Notes: a model not told the origin generated them from the letters alone. Numbered from the stretch's first letter, positions 52,275 through 61,506 are shown. The stretch is 64,000 nt of DNA from Pedobacter sp. MC2016-15 (GCF_026239695.1 NZ_JAPIVS010000007.1:124001-188000); one strand, 5' to 3'. Numbers and translations: made by a program.

Positions 52275-52642
52275 TACCAGGTGCGCTTGAGGAGCTTCTC
52301 AATCTTCTTTAGCATCTCGGACATTTCAAAAGGTTTTTCCAGGTAGTCTGACGAGTGTAAACTCTCCCTCATGACATAATCCTCGGAGAAACCACCTGAA
52401 GTTAGAATCACCGGGAGGTGTGCCGTCATCTCCCGGCTTCTGATCTCCTTAAAGATCGCCCTGCCATCCATGCCGTCGAGCATAATATCCATTAGAATTA
52501 GATCGGGTTTGAATTCCTCGATAATTCTGAAAATCGGCCTGCCGGTCATCAGCGGAAAAACCCTGTAATTATTCTGCTCTAATATGATTTGCACTACTTC
52601 CAGCAAGTCCGGATCGTCGTCTACAACAAGTATTCTATTCAT
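52271..52642 (-). CDS. Single-domain response regulator
   Basis: A 123-residue CheY-like receiver without an output domain. It has the acidic pair VVDDDPD, phospho-acceptor D52 in LILMDIMLDGMDG, the switch threonine in VILTSGG and the lysine in DYLEKPF. The start MNRILVVDDD at 52642 is preferred over an ATG at 52663, which would add MFGRSQI, not seen in such proteins. It overlaps the stop of the PorE-like gene by 4 bp in the convergent sense. The partner kinase is unknown; the surface-protein operon nearby makes a link to motility or adhesion possible but unproven. Confidence 0.92.
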   Translation of the reverse strand: MNRILVVDDDPDLLEVVQIILEQNNYRVFPLMTGRPIFRIIEEFKPDLILMDIMLDGMDGRAIFKEIRSREMTAHLPVILTSGGFSEDYVMRESLHSSDYLEKPFEMSEMLKKIEKLLKRTWY

Positions 52643-52694
52643 GATTTGACTCCTCCCGAACAACTATAATGCCGTGATTGGAGAAAAGAAATGA

Positions 52695-52702
52695 TACTTT
52701 TG
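52695..52702 (+). promoter_or_regulatory. -7 promoter element of the small 52727 gene
   Basis: TACTTTTG, exact TAnnTTTG, 24 bp before the ATG at 52727. It lies inside the longer in-frame reading at 52691 and therefore supports the shorter protein. Confidence 0.45.
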
Positions 52703-52726
52703 TCTTTTTATATTCCTAAAAACTAT

Positions 52727-52915
52727 ATGCAGTTAAAAGATCAGATTGAAGCCATCGCTAATACCTTACTTCCCAGTTTCCTACCCAAAGATCCTGAAGA
52801 AAAATCGCTGTCTTTCCATTTTACTCTACCTCCCGATTCAAGTTACAAAGTATATTTTGAAAAAGATGCCAAATCAAAATGGCAGTTTATCCGGTTTGAA
52901 GAGGCCACCCGCTAA
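52727..52915 (+). CDS. Small hypothetical protein
   Basis: A 62-residue soluble protein, MQLKDQIEAIANTLLPSFLP and so on, with one helix followed by beta strands (KSLSFHFTLPPDSSYKVYFEKD). I do not recognise a family. The start is set by the -7 element at 52695-52702. It is a monocistronic-looking unit. Confidence 0.6.
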   Translation: MQLKDQIEAIANTLLPSFLPKDPEEKSLSFHFTLPPDSSYKVYFEKDAKSKWQFIRFEEATR

Positions 52916-52996
52916 TGTCATCGCTATGAAATGATCCGCTGATATTCCTGTGGTGTTTGGGAATTTTTAAGGTGTTTTTTTTAAAAGGAATAGTAA

Positions 52997-53012
52997 TTGC
53001 ATAAATATGCAA
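52997..53012 (+). promoter_or_regulatory. Palindrome upstream of the GAF gene (possible operator)
   Basis: TTGCATA, two bases, TATGCAA: perfect 7-bp arms, 36 bp upstream of the GAF start codon. Confidence 0.4.
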
Positions 53013-53048
53013 AATAGAACCTTTAAATCACTTAATTAACGCAATCAT

Positions 53049-53555
53049 TTGGAAAATACCTTCGGAAAGAATATCATCCCGCAGAACGAGCGACAGAGGC
53101 TTGAAAGCCTAAAAAAATATGACATATTATATACACTGTCTGAGCCAGTCTTTAACGAACTGGCGGCACTCGCGGCCATGAGCTTCGAAATGCCTATTGC
53201 TATGATCAATTTTGTCGATAAGAATAACGTCTGGACCAAGGCCAGCCAGGATGGCGAAACTGGACTTAACATAGAAAGAGGGACCAGTTTATGCGCTCTT
53301 GCGATTCTTAAGGACGAGGTTACCGTATATGAAGACGCTCTTAAGGAGCGCTGTTTATTGGCTAATCCATTTATTGCTGGTGAGCATGGATTACGCTTTT
53401 ATGCTGCTGCACCAATTGGAACCAAAGAAGGGTATAATATTGGGGTAGTCTGTATTGTTGACAGGAAACCGAGGGACTTTGGCAGGGCAGAACAGGCCAA
53501 GCTGGAAAGTATAGCCCGCATGGTGGAGCTGGAGATAGAAAAAAGAATAAGCTGA
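53049..53555 (+). CDS. GAF domain protein with TTG start
   Basis: A 168-residue protein that is almost one GAF domain. It begins with a linker typical of GAF sensor proteins (IPQNERQRLESLKKYDILYTLSEPVFNEL) followed by ALAAMSFEMPIAMINFVDKNNVWTKA and RFYAAAPIGTKEGYNIGVVCIVD. There is no kinase or cyclase attached, so it may bind a small ligand or act as a free sensor. The TTG at 53049 is taken as start: an in-frame stop lies 10 bp upstream, and the next ATG would remove the conserved N-terminal linker. It faces the secreted subtilase with a 7-bp gap. Confidence 0.82.
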   Translation: MENTFGKNIIPQNERQRLESLKKYDILYTLSEPVFNELAALAAMSFEMPIAMINFVDKNNVWTKASQDGETGLNIERGTSLCALAILKDEVTVYEDALKERCLLANPFIAGEHGLRFYAAAPIGTKEGYNIGVVCIVDRKPRDFGRAEQAKLESIARMVELEIEKRIS

Positions 53556-53562
53556 TTTTCCG

Positions 53563-55632
53563 TTATTTAGTGCAAATAAACTTTTTGGTATACGATTTAT
53601 TGCCCACCTTCAGCACGATAAAATAAATTCCTGCTACATAGGAAGATGTATTTATCTGATGCTGGTAAATTCCCGTAAATGCCGATCTGTCATCCTGGTA
53701 AAGCACCTGCCCGGATATATTGATCAGTTTTACCTGCACACTGGTGTTCTCCGGAATGTTAGCGCTAACATTAATTTCATTTTTTGCAGGAACAGGGTAG
53801 ATGACCATATTCAGCTCATTGTTACTTATCCCTGTTGTACTAAAGTTGCTATCCCCGTTGATACCGGTGATGAGGATGGAATAAGCTTGTGGCCCGCGTT
53901 TGAGCTGCCCCTTGTGCGAAACCTTAAACCTGTATACAGCTCCTGCGAGTGGATTGCTGATCAGCACCTGCTCTACATTATCGCGGGTATTGTCGCCTCT
54001 TATAGCTGCTGCAGCAGGATTTGCCGGGTCAAGCACCCAGGGGTTATAGCTTTCCGATCCATGTACTGCACGCAGGTCCAGGTCATTGATCAGCCGCGGA
54101 GTCCTGTTGTTCAATCCGTTTAACGAACTGATGGCTACTGCCTCGGGATCTGTCCAGCAGATGGTAGCTTTGATCGGGGATGTCCCTGTTGCCGTCACTT
54201 CCAGAAATTGCTGGTCCCCCTGAGATAAAATATTTTCCGCAATTTTAGCCCTTGTACCATTGTCCAGGATAGCCTGTGCAGCAGCTTCCATATTGAGCAA
54301 ACCCCAGCCATAGCTGTAATCGGGGCCTTCTGCCGTTCCTGCATCCGTTGCAGTGCCTATTGCCAAAGCTTTCAACGTGGCTGAACGCATGAAATTATTG
54401 CCGTTTTTTTGACTGTAAAGCTCTTGGAGTAAGATCAGTGATCCACTCACATTGGGAGTAGACATAGAGGTGCCCGACAAAATGGTGTAACTGTTGTTTC
54501 CGGCATTGCTGGTAGAGGTTACACGTACCCCGTCAGCTACCAAATCCGGTTTTATCCTTCCGTCGTCTGTAGGCCCCCAGCTGCTGAAAGTGGTAAGCCT
54601 GATATTGGCTGCGGTATAGGGGCCATTTGCCAAAGGATTGATGGCACCAACAGTCAGAATATTCTTTGCTGTGCCATAGGTAGAAATGTTATCGTAACTA
54701 TCATTACTGCTAATGCCTTCCGGCCGCGGACCCGCATTGCTCATCACCCGGCTGGCGTTATACCTGTAGTAATTTTCTCCAATCGCTGGTCCATTAACAG
54801 TCCTGCTGTTCCCGGCAGATTTTACCGGCAGATAATAGGGGGCATTGTAGCAGATCTTATCCCATTCTGAACATTCTGTATCATAATAGCCGAATTTATA
54901 ATCTTCGTTTTCTCCAGGTGCGCCAAGAAACTCCCAGCGTTCCGGCGTAACACTTGTATTTTGCGACCAGCCTGCGGCCGTGCCGTAAGAATGGTTGGAG
55001 ATCAGCAGTGTGGCCGCATTCGCAGACATTTCCGGGGTATCATTGTCAAAATTAAATACGTAGAGCTTAGGTAAACCAAAAGCCATTCCTCTGGCAATAG
55101 CATTGACACCGGCAGCGATCATTGTACCTGCAACATGAGTGGAATGGACAGCGGTAGTGGTCGTCTTGTCACGCACCTCAATGCGCCCGCCGGCAAACTC
55201 GACATGGCTGGCCAGTACGCCCTCGCTGTCCCAGATGGCTACCTTTCCCGCAGAAATACTGCTGCCGTTCAGTGAGAGTCCTAAACCTCCGCCAGTGTAT
55301 AGTTTTGTAGTACGGGTGGTTCCAGCCGCAATTACATTATTGGTAGTGATATAATAAACGGGCAGTCCGCGGTCATCTGTCCGCTGCAGTCTGAAAATAT
55401 TTCCGTCAGAACTTTCTCCGAAAGTTTTCCATCCCTTTTCTTTCGCTATTGCGAAAGCATTTGCTCGGTTTAGACTGGAAATATCGAGTAATGCGGCGCC
55501 ATTTTCTTTGAGGAATGCAGAATTTGTTACATTTGGTCTGATGATTTCCTGAGCGTAAAGTGCATGATAATTCAGCCCGGCAACACAGAGTATACACCAT
55601 ACAAACCTTGTTAAGCCGCAATAATGAATCAT
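53563..55632 (-). CDS. Secreted S8 peptidase with T9SS type A sorting domain
   Basis: A 689-residue exported subtilase. The start at 55632 gives a signal peptide (FVWCILCVAGLNYHALYAQ); an upstream ATG at 55677 would put 15 polar residues before it. The catalytic D is in VAIWDSEG, the H in VHSTHVAGTM and the S in SGTSMSTPNVSG, with NSYDNIS nearby, so the triad is complete. The last about 80 residues are a type A Por secretion tail, with VIYPVPAKNEINV, VKLINISGQVLYQ and YVAGIYFIVLKVGNKSYTKKF. It is a T9SS cargo with a different class of sorting signal from the giant protein. Between catalytic core and tail is a beta-rich P-domain-like or jelly-roll region (about 480-590). Confidence 0.92.
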   Translation of the reverse strand: MIHYCGLTRFVWCILCVAGLNYHALYAQEIIRPNVTNSAFLKENGAALLDISSLNRANAFAIAKEKGWKTFGESSDGNIFRLQRTDDRGLPVYYITTNNVIAAGTTRTTKLYTGGGLGLSLNGSSISAGKVAIWDSEGVLASHVEFAGGRIEVRDKTTTTAVHSTHVAGTMIAAGVNAIARGMAFGLPKLYVFNFDNDTPEMSANAATLLISNHSYGTAAGWSQNTSVTPERWEFLGAPGENEDYKFGYYDTECSEWDKICYNAPYYLPVKSAGNSRTVNGPAIGENYYRYNASRVMSNAGPRPEGISSNDSYDNISTYGTAKNILTVGAINPLANGPYTAANIRLTTFSSWGPTDDGRIKPDLVADGVRVTSTSNAGNNSYTILSGTSMSTPNVSGSLILLQELYSQKNGNNFMRSATLKALAIGTATDAGTAEGPDYSYGWGLLNMEAAAQAILDNGTRAKIAENILSQGDQQFLEVTATGTSPIKATICWTDPEAVAISSLNGLNNRTPRLINDLDLRAVHGSESYNPWVLDPANPAAAAIRGDNTRDNVEQVLISNPLAGAVYRFKVSHKGQLKRGPQAYSILITGINGDSNFSTTGISNNELNMVIYPVPAKNEINVSANIPENTSVQVKLINISGQVLYQDDRSAFTGIYQHQINTSSYVAGIYFIVLKVGNKSYTKKFICTK

Positions 55633-55700
55633 AAATGGCTGATAATTTGCATGAGCGTTGAAATGGGTGTATCTCAAATTTAACTTTAATAACTATACAG

Positions 55701-56159
55701 ATGAAATTTTATAAAGCTTTTTTATGTGGAGTAACGCTATTTGCAGCTACTGCCTGCACAGTAAGAAACGCGGGACAGACAGAACTGAAGGAAGGTATTT
55801 CCGGTCAGGTAACTTATGCGGAAGGGAATATGATGCCAGGACCGGGCCAGAAGGCAGCACCTAAGGGGATTCAGCGTACCGTGTTTATTTATGAAACCGC
55901 AACCGGGGCAGATGCAGAAGGGACGGCTCCCTTATTCACAGCAGTCCGCACCAGGCTGGTAGCCAAAGTTACAAGTGACACCGCCGGCAATTACTCCGTT
56001 AAACTCAAACCAGGAAGATATTCTGTGCTGACCGGTGAAGAAGAAGGAAAACTGTTCTCGTCCGTATCAAATGATAAAGGAGAACTCAGCCCTGCCGAAG
56101 TTCTCCCTAATGAGGTACTAAAGTATAATATCCTTGTGAATTACAAGGCCGTATATTAA
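55701..56159 (+). CDS. Putative lipoprotein with carboxypeptidase-regulatory-like domain
   Basis: A 152-residue protein with a lipoprotein signal ending LFAATAC (Cys19). The mature part reads ISGQVTYAEGNMMPGPGQ, then KGIQRTVFIYE, and later SDTAGNYSVKLKPGRYSVLTGEEEGKLFS, which is the pattern of a single carboxypeptidase-regulatory-like (Ig-like) beta-sandwich as found in many Bacteroidota surface lipoproteins. Function is unknown. It is divergent from the secreted subtilase; a hairpin 9 bp after its stop serves as a likely terminator. Confidence 0.75.
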   Translation: MKFYKAFLCGVTLFAATACTVRNAGQTELKEGISGQVTYAEGNMMPGPGQKAAPKGIQRTVFIYETATGADAEGTAPLFTAVRTRLVAKVTSDTAGNYSVKLKPGRYSVLTGEEEGKLFSSVSNDKGELSPAEVLPNEVLKYNILVNYKAVY

Positions 56160-56168
56160 CAATCAAAT

Positions 56169-56200
56169 GGCGTCACTTCTGCTGATCAGATGGTGATGCC
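56169..56200 (+). terminator. Probable terminator after the putative lipoprotein gene
   Basis: GGCGTCAC pairs with GTGATGCC (one G:U) and is followed by TTCTTTTCT. It lies partly within the 3' end of the convergent BadF-family gene. Confidence 0.5.
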
Positions 56201-57040
56201 TTCTTTTCTGAGGATATAATTAAAGATCCCTTCGATAGGCTTCTGCAATATCTTTCCAACACGTATACCATTTCTTTCACACACTCTGGTCAGTATATCC
56301 TGATAGTAGAACGAGATGGAACCCACAAAGTGGCAGGCGATAGTTTTATAGTCTTTAAAATCTTTGATATTGACATTGATAAATTCCTGAAATCCATCCT
56401 CAAGTACCTGCAGGATAAATGGATGTTCCCTGTTATCATACATGAAACGGCTGAATCCGGCGAGGTAGGTGTTTGGCAGTGGACGCTGATAAACATTGGT
56501 GATTACCGTTTCCTTATCAATTTCATAATCTTTTTCAAAAAGTGTTCTCAGATCTTCAGGCATTTGTTTGTACAAATAAGAAGTGATCATTTTTCTTCCG
56601 AAAAAGGTTCCGGATCCTTCATCCCCTAAGATATAACCAAGACCATAGTTGCTGTCGTAAGTAGATACACCATCAAAATATGAAACATTTGAGCCTGTAC
56701 CCAGGATACAGATCAAACCTTTCTCGTCGCCGCAGGTAGCATATGCAGAACCAATCAGATCATTTTCAACACTGATAAATGCTTTTGGAAAAAATAATGA
56801 TAAGCCATTGGAAATTACTTCATGTTTATCCGGTGTAGAGCAGCCTGCACCATAAAAATAGATTTCCTTTACTTCTTCAGCAAACTCACCCAGCATTTGA
56901 ACTTTTGCCAGGACTTTATATATATCCTGTGCATTTAAAAAATATGGGTTGATACCCTGTGTGTTGAAACTAATTGTTTTCCCGGACTTGTACCCTAACC
57001 AATCAGTTTTGGTCGATCCGCTATCTGCTACTAAAATCAT
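56186..57040 (-). CDS. BadF/BadG family ATPase, N-acetylglucosamine kinase-like
   Basis: A 284-residue protein of the ASKHA (actin-like ATPase) fold. The N-terminal phosphate-1 motif is ILVADSGSTKTDW (residues 2-14), the connect and phosphate-2 region includes LICILGTGSN, and the adenosine motif region has FVGSISFYYQ. Bacteroidota members with MILVADSGSTKTDW are annotated as N-acetylglucosamine kinase or BadF/BadG ATPases; substrate cannot be read from the sequence, but amino-sugar recycling would fit murQ elsewhere in the window. The start at 57040 follows a -7 element by 3 bp, so the message is probably leaderless. It lies 17 bp after the RND operon on the same strand and may also be read from it. 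Confidence 0.88.
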   Translation of the reverse strand: MILVADSGSTKTDWLGYKSGKTISFNTQGINPYFLNAQDIYKVLAKVQMLGEFAEEVKEIYFYGAGCSTPDKHEVISNGLSLFFPKAFISVENDLIGSAYATCGDEKGLICILGTGSNVSYFDGVSTYDSNYGLGYILGDEGSGTFFGRKMITSYLYKQMPEDLRTLFEKDYEIDKETVITNVYQRPLPNTYLAGFSRFMYDNREHPFILQVLEDGFQEFINVNIKDFKDYKTIACHFVGSISFYYQDILTRVCERNGIRVGKILQKPIEGIFNYILRKEGITI

Positions 57041-57043
57041 ATA

Positions 57044-57051
57044 CAAAAGTA
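57044..57051 (-). promoter_or_regulatory. -7 promoter element directly before the BadF-family gene
   Basis: TACTTTTG on the minus strand, exact TAnnTTTG, ends 3 bp before the ATG at 57040. Any transcript from it would start at the start codon. Confidence 0.45.
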
Positions 57052-57057
57052 ACGACT

Positions 57058-58371
57058 TTATTGAACTTTTAATGTGCCGCTAACCTCTTTAAGATTGATT
57101 TCTGTTAGTTTCGCCTGATACTCAGCATCCAGAAAACGGATAATCGCATTTATGGAGTTTCTTTGCGCTTCACGCAATTCCAATGGCGTAATACTGCCTA
57201 AACGATACTTCTCAAAGGTAATATCCAGATTTTGTTTGGCCAGGTCTACATTGCCCGTCTCTACCTTCAGAAGATCCAGGTTGGTCAGGTAGTTCTGGTA
57301 AGTGGAGATGAGCAAAGCTTTTACATCTTGTCTGGTCTTATCGAGTGTCAGCTCTGATGAGTTAATCTCTACCTTGGCATTTCTTTCGTTCTGCCGCTGC
57401 AGGAAGCCGTTAAAGATATTCAGATTAGCGGTTAACCCATAAGTAAATCCATCAGCACGTGCACGGGTCGTAAATCCTGTTGGACTGGCACTTCTAGAAA
57501 ACTGGTATCCACCGTTTACAGCTATCACAGGATAGCGTTGTCCTTTCACGGCCTTAAGGTTCAGGTCGGCCAGTCTTTTGTTGATAATGGCAAACTGCAG
57601 GTTGGGATTCATCTGCATAGTCTGTGTTTCCAGTTCTGCCAGTTTCATATTGCTTTCAATCTCGAATGTCTCATCAGCAATAAACGTAATATTCAGATCT
57701 CTCGCCATTAACTGGTTTAGCGCAACTCTTGATGTGTTGAGAATGTTCTTTTGCTGCAGGTAAGTGGTAGTATCGGTATTGAAATCTACCTTCGCCGTTA
57801 CCACATCCAGTTTCGAGCCCCTGCCAATCTGAAGTTTGTTTTCGGCGATCACAACCCTTAACCGCGAAACTACCATGGCACTGTCTGTCGCTCTTACCAG
57901 CTTCTGCTGTCTCACTACCGCATAGTAAGCTTCTACGACATTTGATACGGTACTCAGAATAGTGGTCTTTGCACCAGCTTCTCCTTGTTTTTGTAGTTCT
58001 TTGAGGCGCTCATAGTTGGTAAACATCTGCAAACCATCAAAGATCGTCCAGTCCAATGCCGCACCATAACTCATGTTGGTGTTACGTACCCCCCTGGCTT
58101 CAATTTCTGCGCCTGTAGACCGGGTTTGTGTAGTGTTTTGTCTGCTGCCATTCTCACCGAATGTTCCCCCAAGCGTAGGCAGCATCCCTGCATTTCCGAT
58201 GTTCACATTGTTTCTGGCAATAGCGACGTCATTAGTTCCCAGGCGTATATCAAAATTGTTTTTTAATGCAGTAGTGATTGCGTTTTCAAGCCTGAGCGTA
58301 TCCTGCCCATTCACGATTTGTGTACAGCAGGTGATCAACACGGCCAACGAATAAAATATGTGTTTGTTCAT
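57058..58371 (-). CDS. TolC-family outer-membrane efflux protein
   Basis: A 437-residue protein with a signal peptide (about 1-23, ending VNGQ). It has the TolC/OEP layout of two helix-rich repeats, each with long alpha-hairpins (about 30-210 and 225-437). The first repeat starts TLRLENAITTALKNN, the second has MNPNLQFAIINKRLADLNLKA, and GSITPLELREAQ near residue 400 is the usual end of the second helical barrel. It is last in the RND operon: the permease stop is 11 bp upstream. It would form the outer-membrane channel of the tripartite pump. Substrates are unknown. Confidence 0.93.
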   Translation of the reverse strand: MNKHIFYSLAVLITCCTQIVNGQDTLRLENAITTALKNNFDIRLGTNDVAIARNNVNIGNAGMLPTLGGTFGENGSRQNTTQTRSTGAEIEARGVRNTNMSYGAALDWTIFDGLQMFTNYERLKELQKQGEAGAKTTILSTVSNVVEAYYAVVRQQKLVRATDSAMVVSRLRVVIAENKLQIGRGSKLDVVTAKVDFNTDTTTYLQQKNILNTSRVALNQLMARDLNITFIADETFEIESNMKLAELETQTMQMNPNLQFAIINKRLADLNLKAVKGQRYPVIAVNGGYQFSRSASPTGFTTRARADGFTYGLTANLNIFNGFLQRQNERNAKVEINSSELTLDKTRQDVKALLISTYQNYLTNLDLLKVETGNVDLAKQNLDITFEKYRLGSITPLELREAQRNSINAIIRFLDAEYQAKLTEINLKEVSGTLKVQ

Positions 58372-58382
58372 TTGTCTGTAGT

Positions 58383-61300
58383 TTAGGCTGTGGCAGTTTC
58401 TTCAGCCAATGCTGCTTTTAGAGATCTTTCCAGTTCGGTGTTTGCTTTATGTTCCTTAGACCAGTATGAATAAATCGAAGGGATAACGAATAGCGTCAGC
58501 ACCAGTGAGAATGTTGTTCCTCCCACGATGACGATACCCATGCCCATTCTGCTTTTGGCCGCTGCACCCAATGCCATGGCAATTGGCAAGGCACCGATGG
58601 CGATAGCGAGACTGGTCATCAGGATCGGCCGTAAACGTGAAACCGAAGCCTCTCTGATGGCATCCTGAACATTTTTACCCTCTTCCTTAAGCTGATTGGC
58701 AAATTCTACAATCAGGATACCGTTTTTGGTTACCAGTCCGATCAGCATGATCGTACCGATCTGACTGAAAATATTCCAGCTTTGTCCAAACAACCAGAGC
58801 GACAGGAATGCCCCGGCAACAGCCATAGGTACGGTTAAAATAATGATCACCGGATCTTTAAAACTTTCGAATTGTGCAGACAGGATCAGGTAAACCAGCA
58901 GTAAGGCCAGACCGAAGGCAAAAAGCGTATTGGAAGAACTCTCCTTGAAATCCCGAGATTCGCCACTTAGGTCGGTCGAGAATGATTCATTCAGGATCTT
59001 TGCGCTGATCCTGTCCATGGCCTCGATGCCGTCGCCAATACTTTTTCCAGGTGCCAGACCCGCAGAAACTGTAGCAGCAGTAAAACGATTGTTTCTGTAC
59101 AGCTGCGGCGGACTACTCTCTTCCTTCGCGGTTACCAGGTTGTCTATCTGTATGAGCTCACCCTTGTCACTGCGCACATACACAGAGCTGAGGTCTAAAG
59201 GATCTTTACGGTTACCACGGTCAAACTGGCCGATTACCTGGTACTGCTTTCCATTCATAAAGAAGTAGGAGAAGCGCTGACCACTCAGTCCGAGTTGTAG
59301 TGTTTGAGCTATGGCCGATACCGACACGCCCAGGTTCTTCGCTTTGTCGCGGTCGATCGTCAGGTTGATCTCTGGCTTATTGAATTTCAAATTCACATCA
59401 GATACCGTAAAGGTTGGGTCTTTACTTACCTCATCCATAAACAATGGTACCTTCTCGCGCAGCTTCTCGAAGTTCTGTGCCTGGATGATATAACTGATCG
59501 GCAGTCCACCGCGGCGGCCTACAGATATCGTTGGCTGCTGGGTAACTACTACTTTTCCTTCTGAATATTTTCTGGTGATCCTGGTCAGCTGCGCCGCAAT
59601 CTCTTCCTGCGAGCGTTCACGCTCACCCGGGGGACTAAGACCAATTCTTACAATACCGCTGTTCACAGAACCGGAACCTCCAAAACTTGGTGAACTGATG
59701 GTGATCAGTACTTGTTTCTCTGGTACAGAATCCTGGATCATCTTGGTGATCTTCATCACAAAAGCGTCTGTATAATCAAAAGATGCACCCTCTGGTGTAC
59801 TGATATTCATGCTGATCAGGCTTCTGTCATCATAAGGTGCCGTTTCCTTTGGCAATACCTTCCAGAATAACACAATCATCCCTACGCAGACCACAATGAT
59901 AGGCACCGCAAGCCACCTTCTTTTGAGGAATTTGTCCAGGTTTTCTGCATAATTATCATTGAGTGCCACAAAATAAGGTTCAGACCAGTTGTAAAAACGT
60001 GATTTGGTGTGCCCTGTGCTTTTCATCAGGTACGCATTCAGCATCGGAGTCAGCGTGAGTGATACAAAAGCAGAGATCAGTACGGCAGCACCAATTACAA
60101 TCCCGAATTCCCGGAACAGCCTGCCGACAAATCCTTGCAAAAATACTACCGGTAAGAATACCGCGGCAAGCGTGATAGAGATGGAGATAACGGCAAAAAA
60201 GATTTCATTGGAACCCTTAATAGCGGCTTCAAAAGGAGAGTATCCTTCCTCCACCTTCTTGAAGATATTTTCTGTGACCACAATTCCGTCATCTACTACC
60301 AGACCTGTAGCAAGTACGATGGCCAGCAAACTCAATACGTTGATGGAAAATCCACAGACGTACATAATGAAAAATGTGAATACTAGCGAAACGGGGATAT
60401 CAATCAAGGGGCGTACAGCAATTGCCCAGTCGCGGAAGAACAGGTAAATAATGATAATTACCAGTATCAGTGAAAGTATGATCGTCTCTGCCACCTCTGT
60501 GACAGAAGTTTTAATAAACTTGCTGTTGTCAAGCGAGATATTCAGCTTCATATCCTTCGGGATATCCTTTTTCAGCTGCTCAAATCTTTTGTCAAATTCT
60601 TTTGAAATCTCCAGGTAATTGGCACCGGGTAGCGGAATCAGAGCTACAGACACCATCGGCCGTGCCGACTCCCGCAGAATGGTTTCTTCATTCTCAGACC
60701 CAAGCTCCGCATAACCCACGTCCTTTAACTTGATCACATTGTTTACATCATTTTTTAGGATCAGGTTATTGAACTGGTCTTCGTTGGTCAGCTTGCCCAG
60801 TGTTTTAACTGTTAGCTCCGTGCTTGCACCTGTAATTTTACCTGAAGGAAGCTCTACGTTCTCATTGTCAAGAGCGGAAACGATATCCTGAGAAGTAAGA
60901 CCATATGCAGCTAATTTGTTAGGGTCAATACGTATACGCATTGAGTATCTCCTTTGTCCCTGGATCTGCACAGCACTCACGCCCGAGATGGTTTGAATGC
61001 GCTCTGCAATTACGTTTTCTGCGTAGTCGCTCAATTCCAGTGCATTTCTTTTATCGCTCTGCACCGTCATGGTGATGATCGGATCGGAGTTGGCATCCGC
61101 TTTACTGACTACAGGGTTGCCGTCGATATCTTTTGGTAAGCTCCTTGCTGCCTGTGAAACTTTATCACGCACATCATTGGCGGCTTCTTCAATATTTTTG
61201 TCCAGATTAAACTCGATAGTGATATTACTGCTTCCCTGGTTACTGGATGAGGTAATGTTTCTGATCCCGTCAATGCCGTTGATGGATTTCTCCAGGGGTT

Positions 61301-61493
61301 CTGTAATTTGTGATTCAATGATATCAGAATTCGCTCCAGGATATGAAGTACGTACGTTTACAACTGTAGGATCAATATTCGGGAATTCCCTGACCCCCAG
61401 GAATGTGTAGCCTATGACCCCAAAAAGGAGGATCATCAGGTTCATCACTATCGCCAGAACAGGTCTCTTTATACTCGTGGTAGATATACTCAT
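58383..61493 (-). CDS. RND efflux permease (AcrB/MexB, HAE1 type)
   Basis: A 1036-residue inner-membrane proton-driven pump. It begins SISTTSIKRPVLAIVMNLMILLFGVIGY and has 12 expected transmembrane segments: one near the N-terminus, a block of five around 335-490, one around 530, and a block of five near 850-1015. Two large porter/docking loops lie between. The essential proton-relay aspartates of segment 4 are in ATGLVVDDGIVV. The length matches AcrB (1049). It lies 13 bp after the adaptor and 11 bp before tolC. Drug or metal specificity cannot be decided; the HAE1 type favours hydrophobic compounds. Confidence 0.95.
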   Translation of the reverse strand: MSISTTSIKRPVLAIVMNLMILLFGVIGYTFLGVREFPNIDPTVVNVRTSYPGANSDIIESQITEPLEKSINGIDGIRNITSSSNQGSSNITIEFNLDKNIEEAANDVRDKVSQAARSLPKDIDGNPVVSKADANSDPIITMTVQSDKRNALELSDYAENVIAERIQTISGVSAVQIQGQRRYSMRIRIDPNKLAAYGLTSQDIVSALDNENVELPSGKITGASTELTVKTLGKLTNEDQFNNLILKNDVNNVIKLKDVGYAELGSENEETILRESARPMVSVALIPLPGANYLEISKEFDKRFEQLKKDIPKDMKLNISLDNSKFIKTSVTEVAETIILSLILVIIIIYLFFRDWAIAVRPLIDIPVSLVFTFFIMYVCGFSINVLSLLAIVLATGLVVDDGIVVTENIFKKVEEGYSPFEAAIKGSNEIFFAVISISITLAAVFLPVVFLQGFVGRLFREFGIVIGAAVLISAFVSLTLTPMLNAYLMKSTGHTKSRFYNWSEPYFVALNDNYAENLDKFLKRRWLAVPIIVVCVGMIVLFWKVLPKETAPYDDRSLISMNISTPEGASFDYTDAFVMKITKMIQDSVPEKQVLITISSPSFGGSGSVNSGIVRIGLSPPGERERSQEEIAAQLTRITRKYSEGKVVVTQQPTISVGRRGGLPISYIIQAQNFEKLREKVPLFMDEVSKDPTFTVSDVNLKFNKPEINLTIDRDKAKNLGVSVSAIAQTLQLGLSGQRFSYFFMNGKQYQVIGQFDRGNRKDPLDLSSVYVRSDKGELIQIDNLVTAKEESSPPQLYRNNRFTAATVSAGLAPGKSIGDGIEAMDRISAKILNESFSTDLSGESRDFKESSSNTLFAFGLALLLVYLILSAQFESFKDPVIIILTVPMAVAGAFLSLWLFGQSWNIFSQIGTIMLIGLVTKNGILIVEFANQLKEEGKNVQDAIREASVSRLRPILMTSLAIAIGALPIAMALGAAAKSRMGMGIVIVGGTTFSLVLTLFVIPSIYSYWSKEHKANTELERSLKAALAEETATA

Positions 61494-61506
61494 TTCGGTA
61501 TGTTTA

